In this document: positions 17,180-24,801 of the stretch, piece after piece
Position numbering within the stretch: the stretch's first letter is position 1
Layout: every line of letters begins with the position of its first letter
NCBI GenBank assembly: GCA_965232595.1
Contig: OZ246983.1
Coordinates: 5,084,001-5,148,000 of the forward strand
From: SZUA-309 sp965232595
GTDB taxonomy: Bacteria; Pseudomonadota; Gammaproteobacteria; Pseudomonadales; Azotimanducaceae
Direction of reading: 5' to 3'
DNA: 64,000 nucleotides
Made by a program: the position numbers and the translations under genes
The notes under the pieces: generated by a model
What the model was told of the DNA's origin: nothing
The model's database searches: none
The model's input: the letters and a program-made list of their open reading frames with translations, nothing else

Positions 17180-18145
17180 TTAGTTCCCGGCGAGCCTGGC
17201 CACTACCGCCGCAAACGGCTCCATGGCGTCTTCGCCAACGGTAACGTAAGAGATGCCGTGCAGTTCCCGACGCCGCTCGAGCTCCTCGCAGATGGTGTCG
17301 ACGCTGCCGAACAGCGCGTGCGGGTGGGCACGCATCTCGTCCTCCGAGAAGCCGAACATCTGCGCAAAGTTGCCGAGCACGGGCGCTGGATCGTCCATCA
17401 CGAAGGTGAAGTAGGCGCCGATCTCGATGGTCAGGTCGTCGAAGCGATCGCCCGCGCCTTCGCGAATCCAGCCGATCTTCTTCTGCGTTTCCGCCTCCGA
17501 TGACGCCTGCACGCCGTCCGGGCCGATCATGCCCGAGCGGTTGTTGAAGTTGAGGCTGACGATATCCGCTTCCCGACCCGCCAGACGGAGGATTTTCGGC
17601 GCGCCGCCGCCAATCATCAGCGGCGGGCCGGAAACAGGCTTCGGCAGGCCTTCGAAGTCGTGCCAGCGGATCGTCCCGTTAGTCACGTTGGCGTGGCCTT
17701 CGCCGCGAAAGGCTCTGATCCCTTCGATCACGTCGGCCAGGCGGTCGATTCGCGTGCCGGCCGAATCGAACTGCAGGCCGATGGCATCGTACTCACCCTT
17801 CAGCCAGCCCGCTCCGAGTCCGAACTCGAGCCTGCCGCCGGAAAGGTGGTCGATGGTCATGGCCGATTTCGCCAGCACCACCGGGTTGTGATAGTCGATG
17901 CAGAAGACCCGGCAGCCGATGTTGATGGTCTCGGTGACCGCTGCCGCGTAGGCCATTGCCGGGATGGCCGCCAGACCTTGAACCGGGTGGTTGGTGGCTT
18001 CCAGCGCCGGCCCCGGCCCGATGATGTGATCCGCCAGGTGGAAGGCCGAGTAGCCGAGTGCTTCCGCCTTCTGCACTTTGGCCGCCCAGTCGGCGCCGGA
18101 ATCTGCGTTGAACGACTGAACCGCAAAACGAAACGGTTTGCTCAT
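17180..18145 (-). CDS. luciferase-like (LLM class) flavin-dependent oxidoreductase
   Basis: 321 residues from the ATG at 18143-18145. LLM features include FRFAVQSFNADSGADWAAKVQKAEALGYSAFHLADHI, GCRVFCIDYHNPVVLAKSAMTIDHLSGGRLEFGLGAGWLKGEYDAIG and PPLMIGGGAPKILRLAGREADIVSLN. These TIM-barrel enzymes use FMNH2 or F420 and catalyse monooxygenation or reduction. F420 use would be unusual outside actinobacteria but occurs in some proteobacteria, and the sequence alone does not decide it. It follows the ThuA-like gene by 16 bases in the P450-divergent operon. Confidence 0.92.
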   Translation of the reverse strand: MSKPFRFAVQSFNADSGADWAAKVQKAEALGYSAFHLADHIIGPGPALEATNHPVQGLAAIPAMAYAAAVTETINIGCRVFCIDYHNPVVLAKSAMTIDHLSGGRLEFGLGAGWLKGEYDAIGLQFDSAGTRIDRLADVIEGIRAFRGEGHANVTNGTIRWHDFEGLPKPVSGPPLMIGGGAPKILRLAGREADIVSLNFNNRSGMIGPDGVQASSEAETQKKIGWIREGAGDRFDDLTIEIGAYFTFVMDDPAPVLGNFAQMFGFSEDEMRAHPHALFGSVDTICEELERRRELHGISYVTVGEDAMEPFAAVVARLAGN

Positions 18146-18161
18146 CTCCAGGCTCTCCAGA

Positions 18162-18911
18162 TCAGGCGTTGTCGATGCAGTAGCGGATGCCGCGTCGGAG
18201 CAGCTCGTAGTACTCCGGCTTCTCCCAGCTGCCACGCTCGATCACCGGGTAATACTCCACCATCGGCTGCATGTCGTAGTGACCGCGGCAGTGGCCGAGA
18301 TTCAGATAGAGCACCTCGCCCTCACCTACCGGGTTGATGTAGTAGAGGGGGCGCGGCTCGTCATCCGGCCAGTCCTCCTCCACGAATCCCTGGGCTTTGC
18401 CGGTGTAGTGCGCCTGCAGCAGCAGGTGCAGATCACCGTGTATGCGGGAAAGGTAGAGCTCATCATCGGTCTCGAACGGCTCGATGCCCTTCACCAGCTC
18501 ATGCTCCGGGTCCGCAATCTCCACCGTGAACGGCTGAATGGGCGGATGGGCAATGAACTGCGTACCGAGCACGCCCATCAGCACCGGCGCGATCTCCGGA
18601 GAGTCGACGCCACCTTCGGCGAGGAACTTCAGGATCGAGTTGGTGCCGTGCAGCGCGAACCAGCGCTTGCCGCTGGCGATGAACTCCCTGAGCCCCTCCT
18701 GCTCAGCCTCGCTCGGCACCAGGTTGCAGGTGTAGGTGATCAGGAAATCGCTGGCCTGGATGGCCTCGATGTCGCGGTAGTTGGACGCCACCTCCGTGCG
18801 CACCGACTCGTGCTCCGCGAGCAGCTTAAGAAGCTCCAGGCGGGCATAGTCGATGTCGTGGAAGTCACCCGCCGCGACCAGGTAGACCTTGGTAGTTTTG
18901 TGCTCGGACAC
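18162..18911 (-). CDS. ThuA-like domain protein
   Basis: 249 residues from a GTG at 18909-18911 with a strong AGGAGGAC site just upstream. The sequence has the glutamine-amidotransferase-like fold of the ThuA family (KVYLVAAGDFHDIDYARLELLKLL, SDFLITYTCNLVPSEAEQEGLREFIASGKRWFALHGTNSI, DDELYLSRI, VLYLNLGHCRGHYD). The family is linked to trehalose utilisation in rhizobia and to sugar or secondary-metabolite clusters, but its chemistry is not established. A second ThuA-like gene lies about 4 kb away (22213-22995), which suggests that both act on related intermediates. Confidence 0.88.
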   Translation of the reverse strand: MSEHKTTKVYLVAAGDFHDIDYARLELLKLLAEHESVRTEVASNYRDIEAIQASDFLITYTCNLVPSEAEQEGLREFIASGKRWFALHGTNSILKFLAEGGVDSPEIAPVLMGVLGTQFIAHPPIQPFTVEIADPEHELVKGIEPFETDDELYLSRIHGDLHLLLQAHYTGKAQGFVEEDWPDDEPRPLYYINPVGEGEVLYLNLGHCRGHYDMQPMVEYYPVIERGSWEKPEYYELLRRGIRYCIDNA

Positions 18912-18955
18912 GGCGTCCTCCTATTCAGCTCAACGAAGCGGGAAGCGCGCGGATC

Positions 18956-19714
18956 CTAGAACTGGATCCGCTTGGTGATGCCGCCATCGATGACGATGTT
19001 GGTTGCGGTGGTGAAGGAACCCAGCGGGCTCGCCAGCAGCGCGATCTGCGCGGCAACTTCGTGCGCCGTGCCCATCCTGCCGAGCGGGATGTCGGCCAGG
19101 GTCGCCTCGTAGAAGGGCGTCATGTTCTGCTTGATGAAGTCCCAGGAACCGCCTTCGATCATGATCGGCCCCGGCGAGATGGCATTCACCCGGATGCCCT
19201 TCGCGCCCACATCCTGAGCCAGGGCACCGGCATACTGAATCACCGCCGCCTTCATCGAGTTGTAGGCCCCGGCAGAAATGAACTTCTCCAGCGCTGCCGT
19301 GGAGGAGATCATGGCGATGCTGGCGTTGTCCGAGTTCTCCAGGTGCGGCATGCAGGCCTCAACCAGCCGTACCGCGCCGAGCACGTCGTGCTCGAAGTTG
19401 GCCCGCCAGCCTTCCTCGCCCTGCGAGTTGCCGCCGGAGACGTTCGAGACCAGGCAATCGACCCCGCCGAGCGCCTCAGCGGAGGCTGCGACCCAGGCCT
19501 TGAGCGCATCGCCGTCGCCCACGTCCACGGACTGGCCGAAGGCCGTCACGCCCTTCGCCTGCAGCGCTTCGACCGCTGCCGCCACCTCGCCCTCGTTGCG
19601 GGCGCAGATCGCCACGTTGCAGCCTTCATCGGCCAGCGTGTCCGCGATCGCCCGGCCAATGCCTTTGGTAGCACCGGTGATGAGTGCCTTCTGGCCTTTC
19701 AGTTGTAGATCCAT
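18956..19714 (-). CDS. short-chain dehydrogenase/reductase (SDR)
   Basis: 252 residues of classical SDR build: the TGATKGIGRAIA nucleotide-binding motif near residue 13, the NVSGG region after DCLVSN, an active-site region (SIAMISSTAALEKFISAGAYNSMKAAVIQY, giving Ser, Tyr and Lys), and the C-terminal FTTATNIVIDGGITKRIQF. It oxidises or reduces an alcohol/ketone with NAD(P)(H). It lies between the Rieske gene (29 bases upstream) and the ThuA-like gene (44 bases downstream) in the same operon. Confidence 0.94.
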   Translation of the reverse strand: MDLQLKGQKALITGATKGIGRAIADTLADEGCNVAICARNEGEVAAAVEALQAKGVTAFGQSVDVGDGDALKAWVAASAEALGGVDCLVSNVSGGNSQGEEGWRANFEHDVLGAVRLVEACMPHLENSDNASIAMISSTAALEKFISAGAYNSMKAAVIQYAGALAQDVGAKGIRVNAISPGPIMIEGGSWDFIKQNMTPFYEATLADIPLGRMGTAHEVAAQIALLASPLGSFTTATNIVIDGGITKRIQF

Positions 19715-19743
19715 GTGAAGCTCCTTGTTACCCGTAGCGGGAT

Positions 19744-20043
19744 TTAGATGATCAGGTTCACTTTGCCTGCCTCGAGGGCAACCGCAAATCGTTTCAGGCC
19801 GGCTTCTGCCGGCGCTCCTATCGCCGTGCCCGTGCGCACATCAAAAGTGGCGCCGTGGGCCGGACAGGTCAGCTCGAATCCCCGCAGCGTGCCGCCGGCC
19901 AGCGGCCGACCAGCATGCGTGCAGAGATTGCTGACCGCGTAGTACTGACCGTAGACGTTGGCGATGAGCACTTCCTCACCGCCAACCCGGGTCGCCGTCA
20001 TTTCCCCCTCGCCGAGCGCCGTCATGGGCAGCACCGGTATCAC
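19744..20043 (-). CDS. Rieske-type [2Fe-2S] ferredoxin
   Basis: 99 residues from a GTG at 20041-20043, chosen because GGGAGAG lies 5 bases upstream; the longer frame reads into the preceding gene. The Rieske ligands are complete: CTH (Cys41, His43) and CPAHG (Cys60, His63), in CTHAGRPLAGG and FELTCPAHGATFDVRTG. It is a soluble electron carrier with no oxygenase alpha subunit nearby. Lying between two SDRs and divergent from a P450, it could supply electrons to that P450 or to another oxidase. That partnership is inference. Confidence 0.92.
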   Translation of the reverse strand: MIPVLPMTALGEGEMTATRVGGEEVLIANVYGQYYAVSNLCTHAGRPLAGGTLRGFELTCPAHGATFDVRTGTAIGAPAEAGLKRFAVALEAGKVNLII

Positions 20044-20062
20044 TGTTTCTCTCCCAGACCGC

Positions 20063-20815
20063 TCATGGCGCCTGCAGCGCTCCGCCGTCCACCAGCAGCC
20101 CGTGGCCGGTGATGAAGGCTGCCTCATCGGATGCGAGGAAGCCAATGGCGTTGGCAATGTCTTCCGGCTGCCCCAGCCGCTTCAGCGCCGCCTTCTGCTC
20201 CCAGAAGCTTCGGAACCCATCATCCGCGGCGAACACGTCCCGGGTGATGCCGGTAACGATGGCGCCCGGCCTGATGTAGTTTGCCGTGATCCCGAACTCG
20301 CCCAGCTCCAGCGCCAGCGTTTTGGTCAGCCCGGCGACGCCGTGCTTGGACACGGTGTAGGCCGCCATCCCCGGTGCCGACAGGTCGCTCATGACCGAGC
20401 CAATGTTGATGATTCGACCCTGCCCGCTGGCTTTGAGCAAAGGGATCGCCGCCCTGGAGAGGCGGAACACGGCGGCCAGATTCACCTCCAGCACCGCGTT
20501 CCAGGTTTCGTCCGCCAGCGTTTCTATCGGCGCGCCTCGGGAAATCCCGGCGTTGTTCACCAGAACGTCCAGGCCGCCGAGCTGCTCGGCCACCGCTGCC
20601 AGCAGGACCGCCGCGGCGTTGTCAGCGGTGACATCCAGCTCCAGGGTGCCGTGAACATCCAGATCTGCCAGGCCGGCGGCGTTGCGATCGCAGCCGAGCA
20701 CCTGCGCGCCTTCCGCACTGAGCTTGAGCGCGGTGGCACGACCAATGCCGTCAGCGGCACCGGTCACCACGCACTTCCTGCCAACTAATCTGCCCGTCGG
20801 CTCAGCGCCGCTCAT
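20063..20815 (-). CDS. short-chain dehydrogenase/reductase (SDR)
   Basis: 250 residues from the ATG at 20813-20815, preceded by AGGGATGAG. It has the TGAADGIGRATALKL cofactor motif, NNAG (VLVNNAGISRG), the catalytic region GRIINIGSVMSDLSAPGMAAYTVSKHGVAG (Ser-Tyr-x3-Lys) and ITGHGLLVDGGALQ at the C-terminus. It is the first gene of the six-gene minus-strand run and is divergent from the P450 at 20944 across a 128-base promoter region, so both units are probably co-regulated. Confidence 0.95.
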   Translation of the reverse strand: MSGAEPTGRLVGRKCVVTGAADGIGRATALKLSAEGAQVLGCDRNAAGLADLDVHGTLELDVTADNAAAVLLAAVAEQLGGLDVLVNNAGISRGAPIETLADETWNAVLEVNLAAVFRLSRAAIPLLKASGQGRIINIGSVMSDLSAPGMAAYTVSKHGVAGLTKTLALELGEFGITANYIRPGAIVTGITRDVFAADDGFRSFWEQKAALKRLGQPEDIANAIGFLASDEAAFITGHGLLVDGGALQAP

Positions 20816-20837
20816 CTCATCCCTCCCTTCACCAACA

Positions 20838-20876
20838 TTCTGGCGGAGGGCGCGAAAAACAGTCAAGCCAGCTTTT
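20838..20876 (-). promoter_or_regulatory. possible promoter/operator in the SDR-P450 divergent region
   Basis: On the minus strand TTGACT (20866-20861) is followed after 18 bases by CAGAAT, an acceptable sigma-70 pair for the SDR operon. The same place reads AGTCAAGCCAGCTTTT on the plus strand, similar to AGTCAAAGCTGACTGTTTT before the E1-alpha gene (23744-23762). A shared regulator site, perhaps for the TetR gene at 23078, is possible. Confidence 0.35.
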
Positions 20877-20943
20877 TTTTGCGTAGTGGCACCGCCATAC
20901 TCTTCATCCGAGTCCGCACAGAGAGCCCCGGGAGGCCGCGACC

Positions 20944-22203
20944 ATGAGCGACATCGAAACCACACCGCTCAACGAACTGACGCCAATGAATCCTGAGGTG
21001 CTGGCCTGCCCGCACCTGTTCAACGAACGGCTGCGCAAGGAAGCACCGGTCTATCAGTGCCCCCACACCGGCATCACATTCGTCTCCGACTACGAGACCA
21101 TCACCCGGATCGCCAAGGACCACGAGACCTTTTCGAACCGCTTCTCCACCGCCATGCCCACCGGCGAATCAAAAGTGGATCCGCGCATCAAGGAGATCCA
21201 GAAGAAAGGCTATCCGCCCGTGGACACCATGCTCACCCAGGATCCGCCCGTACATCGGCGCTACCGGGGCATGGTCAATCAGGCCTTCACCGCTCGCCGG
21301 GTCGCCACCCTGGAGCCACACATCGAAAAGCTCTGCCATGAGTTCATCGACGAGTTCGTGGAGGCCGGACGCTGCGAGTTCGTGGTCGACTTCGCCGAGC
21401 GGGTGCCGCTGACGGTCATCGCGGAGCAGCTTGGCGTGCCGCTATCCGACTACGAGCTCTTCAAGTCCTGGTCCGATGCGTTCGTCGCCCAGCTCTCGCA
21501 GATGGCATCCCCCGATGAGGCGGTTGCCGCCGCGCAGCTAATCCTCGACTACCAGAACTACTTCGCCGCCAAGATCGAGGAGCGGCGCGCCGAGCCGCAG
21601 GACGACATCATCTCCGACATCGTCCACGCCCAGTTCGAGAACGAGCGGCCGCTGGACGTTCCCGAGATGCTGTCCATCATTCAGCAGCTGCTGGTCGCCG
21701 GGAACGAGACCACGACGCACTCGATCGCCGAGGGCATCCTGCTGCTGATCCAGCACCCGGAACAGCACGCGCTGCTCAAGGCTGACCCGTCGCTGGTGCC
21801 GAACTTCGTGGAGGAGGTGCTGCGCCTCGCCACCCCGACCGCAAACATGTGGCGGGTGGCCACCAAAGACACCGATATCAACGGCGTGCCGGTGAAGGCC
21901 GGCTCCATGATTCAGATCCGCTTCTCGTCGGCAAACCGAGACGAAGCCCAGTTCGAGGCACCCCAGGGCTTCGACGTGACCCGCGACAACGCCCGCAGCA
22001 ACATCGCCTTCGGCCACGGTGTGCACATGTGCATCGGCGCCAACCTGGCACGCAAAGAGATGGAAGCCGCGTTCCGGGTGCTGCTCGAGCGGCTCGACAA
22101 CTTCGAACTAGACTGTGACGAATCAGAGCTCGTCTACCCGCCCAACGTGCTGCTCAGGGGCCTGGCAAAGCTGCCGATCCGGTTCACCGCCCGCGCTGAC
22201 TGA
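20944..22203 (+). CDS. cytochrome P450
   Basis: 419 residues, a typical bacterial soluble P450. The I-helix oxygen-binding stretch is AGNETTTHS, the K-helix ExxR is EEVLRLATPTANMWRVA, and the heme loop FGHGVHMCIGANLARKE places the thiolate at Cys363. It is a class I-type enzyme that needs separate redox partners; the Rieske ferredoxin in the divergent operon is the only carrier nearby. It hydroxylates a hydrophobic substrate, with sterol, terpenoid or alkane-like classes all possible. It starts at an ATG preceded by GGAGG and is transcribed away from the SDR operon. Confidence 0.96.
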   Translation: MSDIETTPLNELTPMNPEVLACPHLFNERLRKEAPVYQCPHTGITFVSDYETITRIAKDHETFSNRFSTAMPTGESKVDPRIKEIQKKGYPPVDTMLTQDPPVHRRYRGMVNQAFTARRVATLEPHIEKLCHEFIDEFVEAGRCEFVVDFAERVPLTVIAEQLGVPLSDYELFKSWSDAFVAQLSQMASPDEAVAAAQLILDYQNYFAAKIEERRAEPQDDIISDIVHAQFENERPLDVPEMLSIIQQLLVAGNETTTHSIAEGILLLIQHPEQHALLKADPSLVPNFVEEVLRLATPTANMWRVATKDTDINGVPVKAGSMIQIRFSSANRDEAQFEAPQGFDVTRDNARSNIAFGHGVHMCIGANLARKEMEAAFRVLLERLDNFELDCDESELVYPPNVLLRGLAKLPIRFTARAD

Positions 22204-22212
22204 GACCGGCGA

Positions 22213-22995
22213 CTAGTGGTCGCTGACCCAGCTGATGGCGTTCTTCAGCAGCTGCCGGAAGTGCGGGTTGGCATAAGCCTGCGGGTCATCCCCACACTGC
22301 AGGTAAACGATCCGGCTCCTGCCCACCTCCCGCGTCCAGCCGATCAGGTTGGATCCCGGCGGGTGCGGCCAGTCTGAGTTATCGAACATCCGCCCGCGCA
22401 GGACCACGTGGGCAGCCGAGTAGAAGTTCTCGCTGCTGAACTGGTAGTCGGATGCCAGGAGCGGCGTCACGTCGCTCTCGAACACTTCGTACAGGTACAG
22501 CTCGTCCGTGATTTCGAACGAAGCTGGCAAGCCCCGCGTCACCGGGTGGTCAGCCAGCAACTCGACGGTGTGGGTGATCTCGTGCCGATAGCCGGAATCC
22601 AGTTTCGACTCGCCCCGGACTTCCGCCGGCAGGTAGAGAAAGCGGCCGCCGATCAGCTCCCCGTACTCCGGCCAAGCGGGCCAGCCGGCAATGGCATGGT
22701 GCAGAAAGACGAAGCCGTGCCCGGCCTCCACCAGCGCCATGAACTTCTCCCTGAACGCCTCGGTGGGCACCTCGAAGTCAGGGCCGTCCGGACCGAAGGC
22801 GATTCCCGGCATGTCGTAGGCGACGAAGGCATCGTAGGCAGCGGCTTCCTCGACCGTCTGCAGCGCTCTGGCGGCTGGCTGCTCGACGTGGGTCCAGCTG
22901 ACGCCCGCCATCTCATCGAACACCTGAAAGAACGGCTCTCGCTCGAACGGATGCCCTTTGGTTATCAGCAGTATGTTGCGCTCCGCCTCACTCAT
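22213..22995 (-). CDS. ThuA-like domain protein (second copy)
   Basis: 260 residues from the ATG at 22993-22995; upstream extension to 23163 is not supported. ThuA-type sequence includes ILLITKGHPFEREPFFQVFDEM, AYDAFVAYDMPGIAFGPDGPDFE, GHGFVFLHHAIAGWPAWPEYGELIGGRF, ITDELYLYEVFE and RIVYLQCGDDPQAYANPHFRQLLKNAISW. It is more typical of the family than the copy at 18162-18911. It is convergent with the P450 (9 bases between stops) and divergent from the TetR gene, which may control it. The function is unknown beyond the family. Confidence 0.9.
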   Translation of the reverse strand: MSEAERNILLITKGHPFEREPFFQVFDEMAGVSWTHVEQPAARALQTVEEAAAYDAFVAYDMPGIAFGPDGPDFEVPTEAFREKFMALVEAGHGFVFLHHAIAGWPAWPEYGELIGGRFLYLPAEVRGESKLDSGYRHEITHTVELLADHPVTRGLPASFEITDELYLYEVFESDVTPLLASDYQFSSENFYSAAHVVLRGRMFDNSDWPHPPGSNLIGWTREVGRSRIVYLQCGDDPQAYANPHFRQLLKNAISWVSDH

Positions 22996-23077
22996 CGGCT
23001 CACCTTGCTCCGCGGGATGATCGGCTTTTAGTATGTCGGGGAGCCCACCCCTAAACCAGCCAGCAGCGGAAGCGACC

Positions 23078-23731
23078 ATGGCCGAACCCGAAACCAGGAA
23101 CGAGAAGACCTGGCAGCAGACCAAAAGCGAGCAGACACGGGAGAATATCCTGTCTTCCGCCATCGACTGCTTCTACGACCTGGTCTACGCAAGCACCACA
23201 ACGGACAACATCGCCAAGAAGGCAGGCGTTTCCCGCGGCGCCATGCTGCACCACTTCCCTACCCGATTCGATCTGATCAGCGCCGCCGTGCAGCACCTGA
23301 GCGATCGCTGGCTACAGAAGTTCCAGGAAGCGGAAACCCGGGTGAATGAAGGCGCTGAGCACACCCGGGTGGCGGAAGGCATCGACGCTTACTGGGAGCT
23401 TCTGAACTCCTCCGACTGGGTGGTCTTCAACGAGCTGAAGGTGGCGGCTCGCACGGATCAGGAACTGGAAAAGGCACTGGTGCCGGCACTGAAGGACTTC
23501 GGCAAAGCCATGGCCGAAATCGCGCTGGAGCTCTATCCGGACCTGGCGCTCTCGGAGGCCTACGAGCGCGGCAATCTAATCACCACTTACCTGCTGGAAG
23601 GCATGGCAGCGGCCAAGCTGGTCCAGGGCGTGCCGGTTCCGGAGAAGAAGGTGCTCAGCTGGTTGAAGCGGGATCTGGTCCGCGGCTACCAGGACGTGCT
23701 CAACACCGTCAAACGGCCAACCGACGACTAG
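23078..23731 (+). CDS. TetR-family transcriptional regulator
   Basis: 217 residues from the ATG at 23078; upstream in-frame sequence is in the intergenic region. The N-terminal HTH reads TRENILSSAIDCFYDLVYASTTTDNIAKKAGVSRGAMLHHFPTRFDLI, a standard TetR domain, followed by a helical ligand-binding domain. It is divergent from the second ThuA-like gene and lies 87 bases upstream of the E1-alpha gene. It is the best local candidate for controlling the catabolic genes on both sides. The ligand is unknown. Confidence 0.93.
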   Translation: MAEPETRNEKTWQQTKSEQTRENILSSAIDCFYDLVYASTTTDNIAKKAGVSRGAMLHHFPTRFDLISAAVQHLSDRWLQKFQEAETRVNEGAEHTRVAEGIDAYWELLNSSDWVVFNELKVAARTDQELEKALVPALKDFGKAMAEIALELYPDLALSEAYERGNLITTYLLEGMAAAKLVQGVPVPEKKVLSWLKRDLVRGYQDVLNTVKRPTDD

Positions 23732-23738
23732 CCCGAAC

Positions 23739-23762
23739 AAAAAAGTCAAAGCTGACTGTTTT
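23739..23762 (+). promoter_or_regulatory. hairpin/possible operator between tetR-type gene and E1-alpha
   Basis: AGTCA (23744-23748), AAGC, TGACT (23753-23757) form an inverted repeat, flanked by A-run and T-run arms that extend pairing past one mismatch. It could be a weak terminator of the regulator gene or an operator. TTTTAGTA directly after it (23759-23766) is also found upstream of the TetR gene itself (23026-23033). Confidence 0.4.
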
Positions 23763-23818
23763 AGTACCCCCCACTTTGGATAAGATCTCTCCCCTTACTG
23801 CCTGAAGGGGAACGGGGC

Positions 23819-24790
23819 TTGAACACTCAGATTTCAGATACCACGCTGAAGGACCTCCACCGTCGCATGGTCCGCATCCGGCTTTTCGAGGAGCGGGCCG
23901 GAAAGCTGATGGAGGACGGCAAGATCCCAGGGGCCCTGCATCTCTACGTCGGCCAGGAGGCGGTGGCGTCCGGCGTCATGACCCACCTGACGAACGAGGA
24001 CTGGATCACCAGCACCCACCGCGGCCACGGCCACCTGATCGCCAAGGGCGGCGAGTTCGGCCCCATGTTCGCCGAGCTTTACGGCCGCGCCACCGGCTAC
24101 TGCAAAGGCAAAGGCGGCTCCATGCACATCTCCAACATGGAGCTCGGCATGCTAGGCGCCAACGGCATCGTCGGCGGCGGCCCGCCCATCGCCATGGGTG
24201 CTGGCTTCGCCAACAAGTTCAAAGGCAATGATCGGGTTTCGGTCACCTTCTTCGGCGACGGCGCCTCGAACGAGGGCTCGTTTCACGAGGCTGCCAACAT
24301 GGCAGGCCTGTACCAGCTGCCGGTGCTGTTCGTCTGCGAAAACAACGGTTACGGCGAGTACACGGCGCAGGCCAACCATCAGGCCATCGTCGACGTAGCC
24401 GACCGGGCAGCCGGCTACGGCATGCCCGGCGTCATCGTCGACGGCATGGATGCGGTGGCCGTGTACGAGGCGGCGGGCGTCGCCATTCAGCGGGCCCGGG
24501 ATGGCGGCGGCCCAACGCTGCTCGAGTGCAAAACCTATCGCTTCTACGATCACGTCGGCGTTCGCGGCATGGGCCTCAACTACCGCTCGGACGACGAGGT
24601 GGAAGAGTGGAAACGGCGCGACCCGATCACCATGCTCGAAGGCCGCCTGGCGGAACAGGGAATCCTGGCGGAGATAGAGGCGAAGGCAGTGCACGAAGAG
24701 GTGGCTGCCGATGTCGAGGCGGCAGTGGAATTTGCCGAAAACTCACCGTACCCGGAGCCGGAAGCGCTCCTGGAAGACGTTTACGCGTAA
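23819..24790 (+). CDS. thiamine-dependent dehydrogenase E1 component, alpha subunit
   Basis: 323 residues from a TTG at 23819, after the purine-rich AAGGGGAACGGGG. It has the E1-alpha build: RIRLFEERAGKLMEDGKIPGALHLYVGQEAVASG, then the thiamine diphosphate/Mg motif GDGASNEGSFHEAANMAGLYQLPVLFVCENNGYGE. It decarboxylates a 2-oxoacid or cleaves an acetoin-like substrate and passes the acyl group to lipoyl-E2. The companion AcoX-like gene points to the acetoin dehydrogenase type more than to pyruvate dehydrogenase. The beta subunit starts 11 bases downstream. Confidence 0.95.
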   Translation: MNTQISDTTLKDLHRRMVRIRLFEERAGKLMEDGKIPGALHLYVGQEAVASGVMTHLTNEDWITSTHRGHGHLIAKGGEFGPMFAELYGRATGYCKGKGGSMHISNMELGMLGANGIVGGGPPIAMGAGFANKFKGNDRVSVTFFGDGASNEGSFHEAANMAGLYQLPVLFVCENNGYGEYTAQANHQAIVDVADRAAGYGMPGVIVDGMDAVAVYEAAGVAIQRARDGGGPTLLECKTYRFYDHVGVRGMGLNYRSDDEVEEWKRRDPITMLEGRLAEQGILAEIEAKAVHEEVAADVEAAVEFAENSPYPEPEALLEDVYA

Positions 24791-24801
24791 GGGGCAGGAA
24801 C

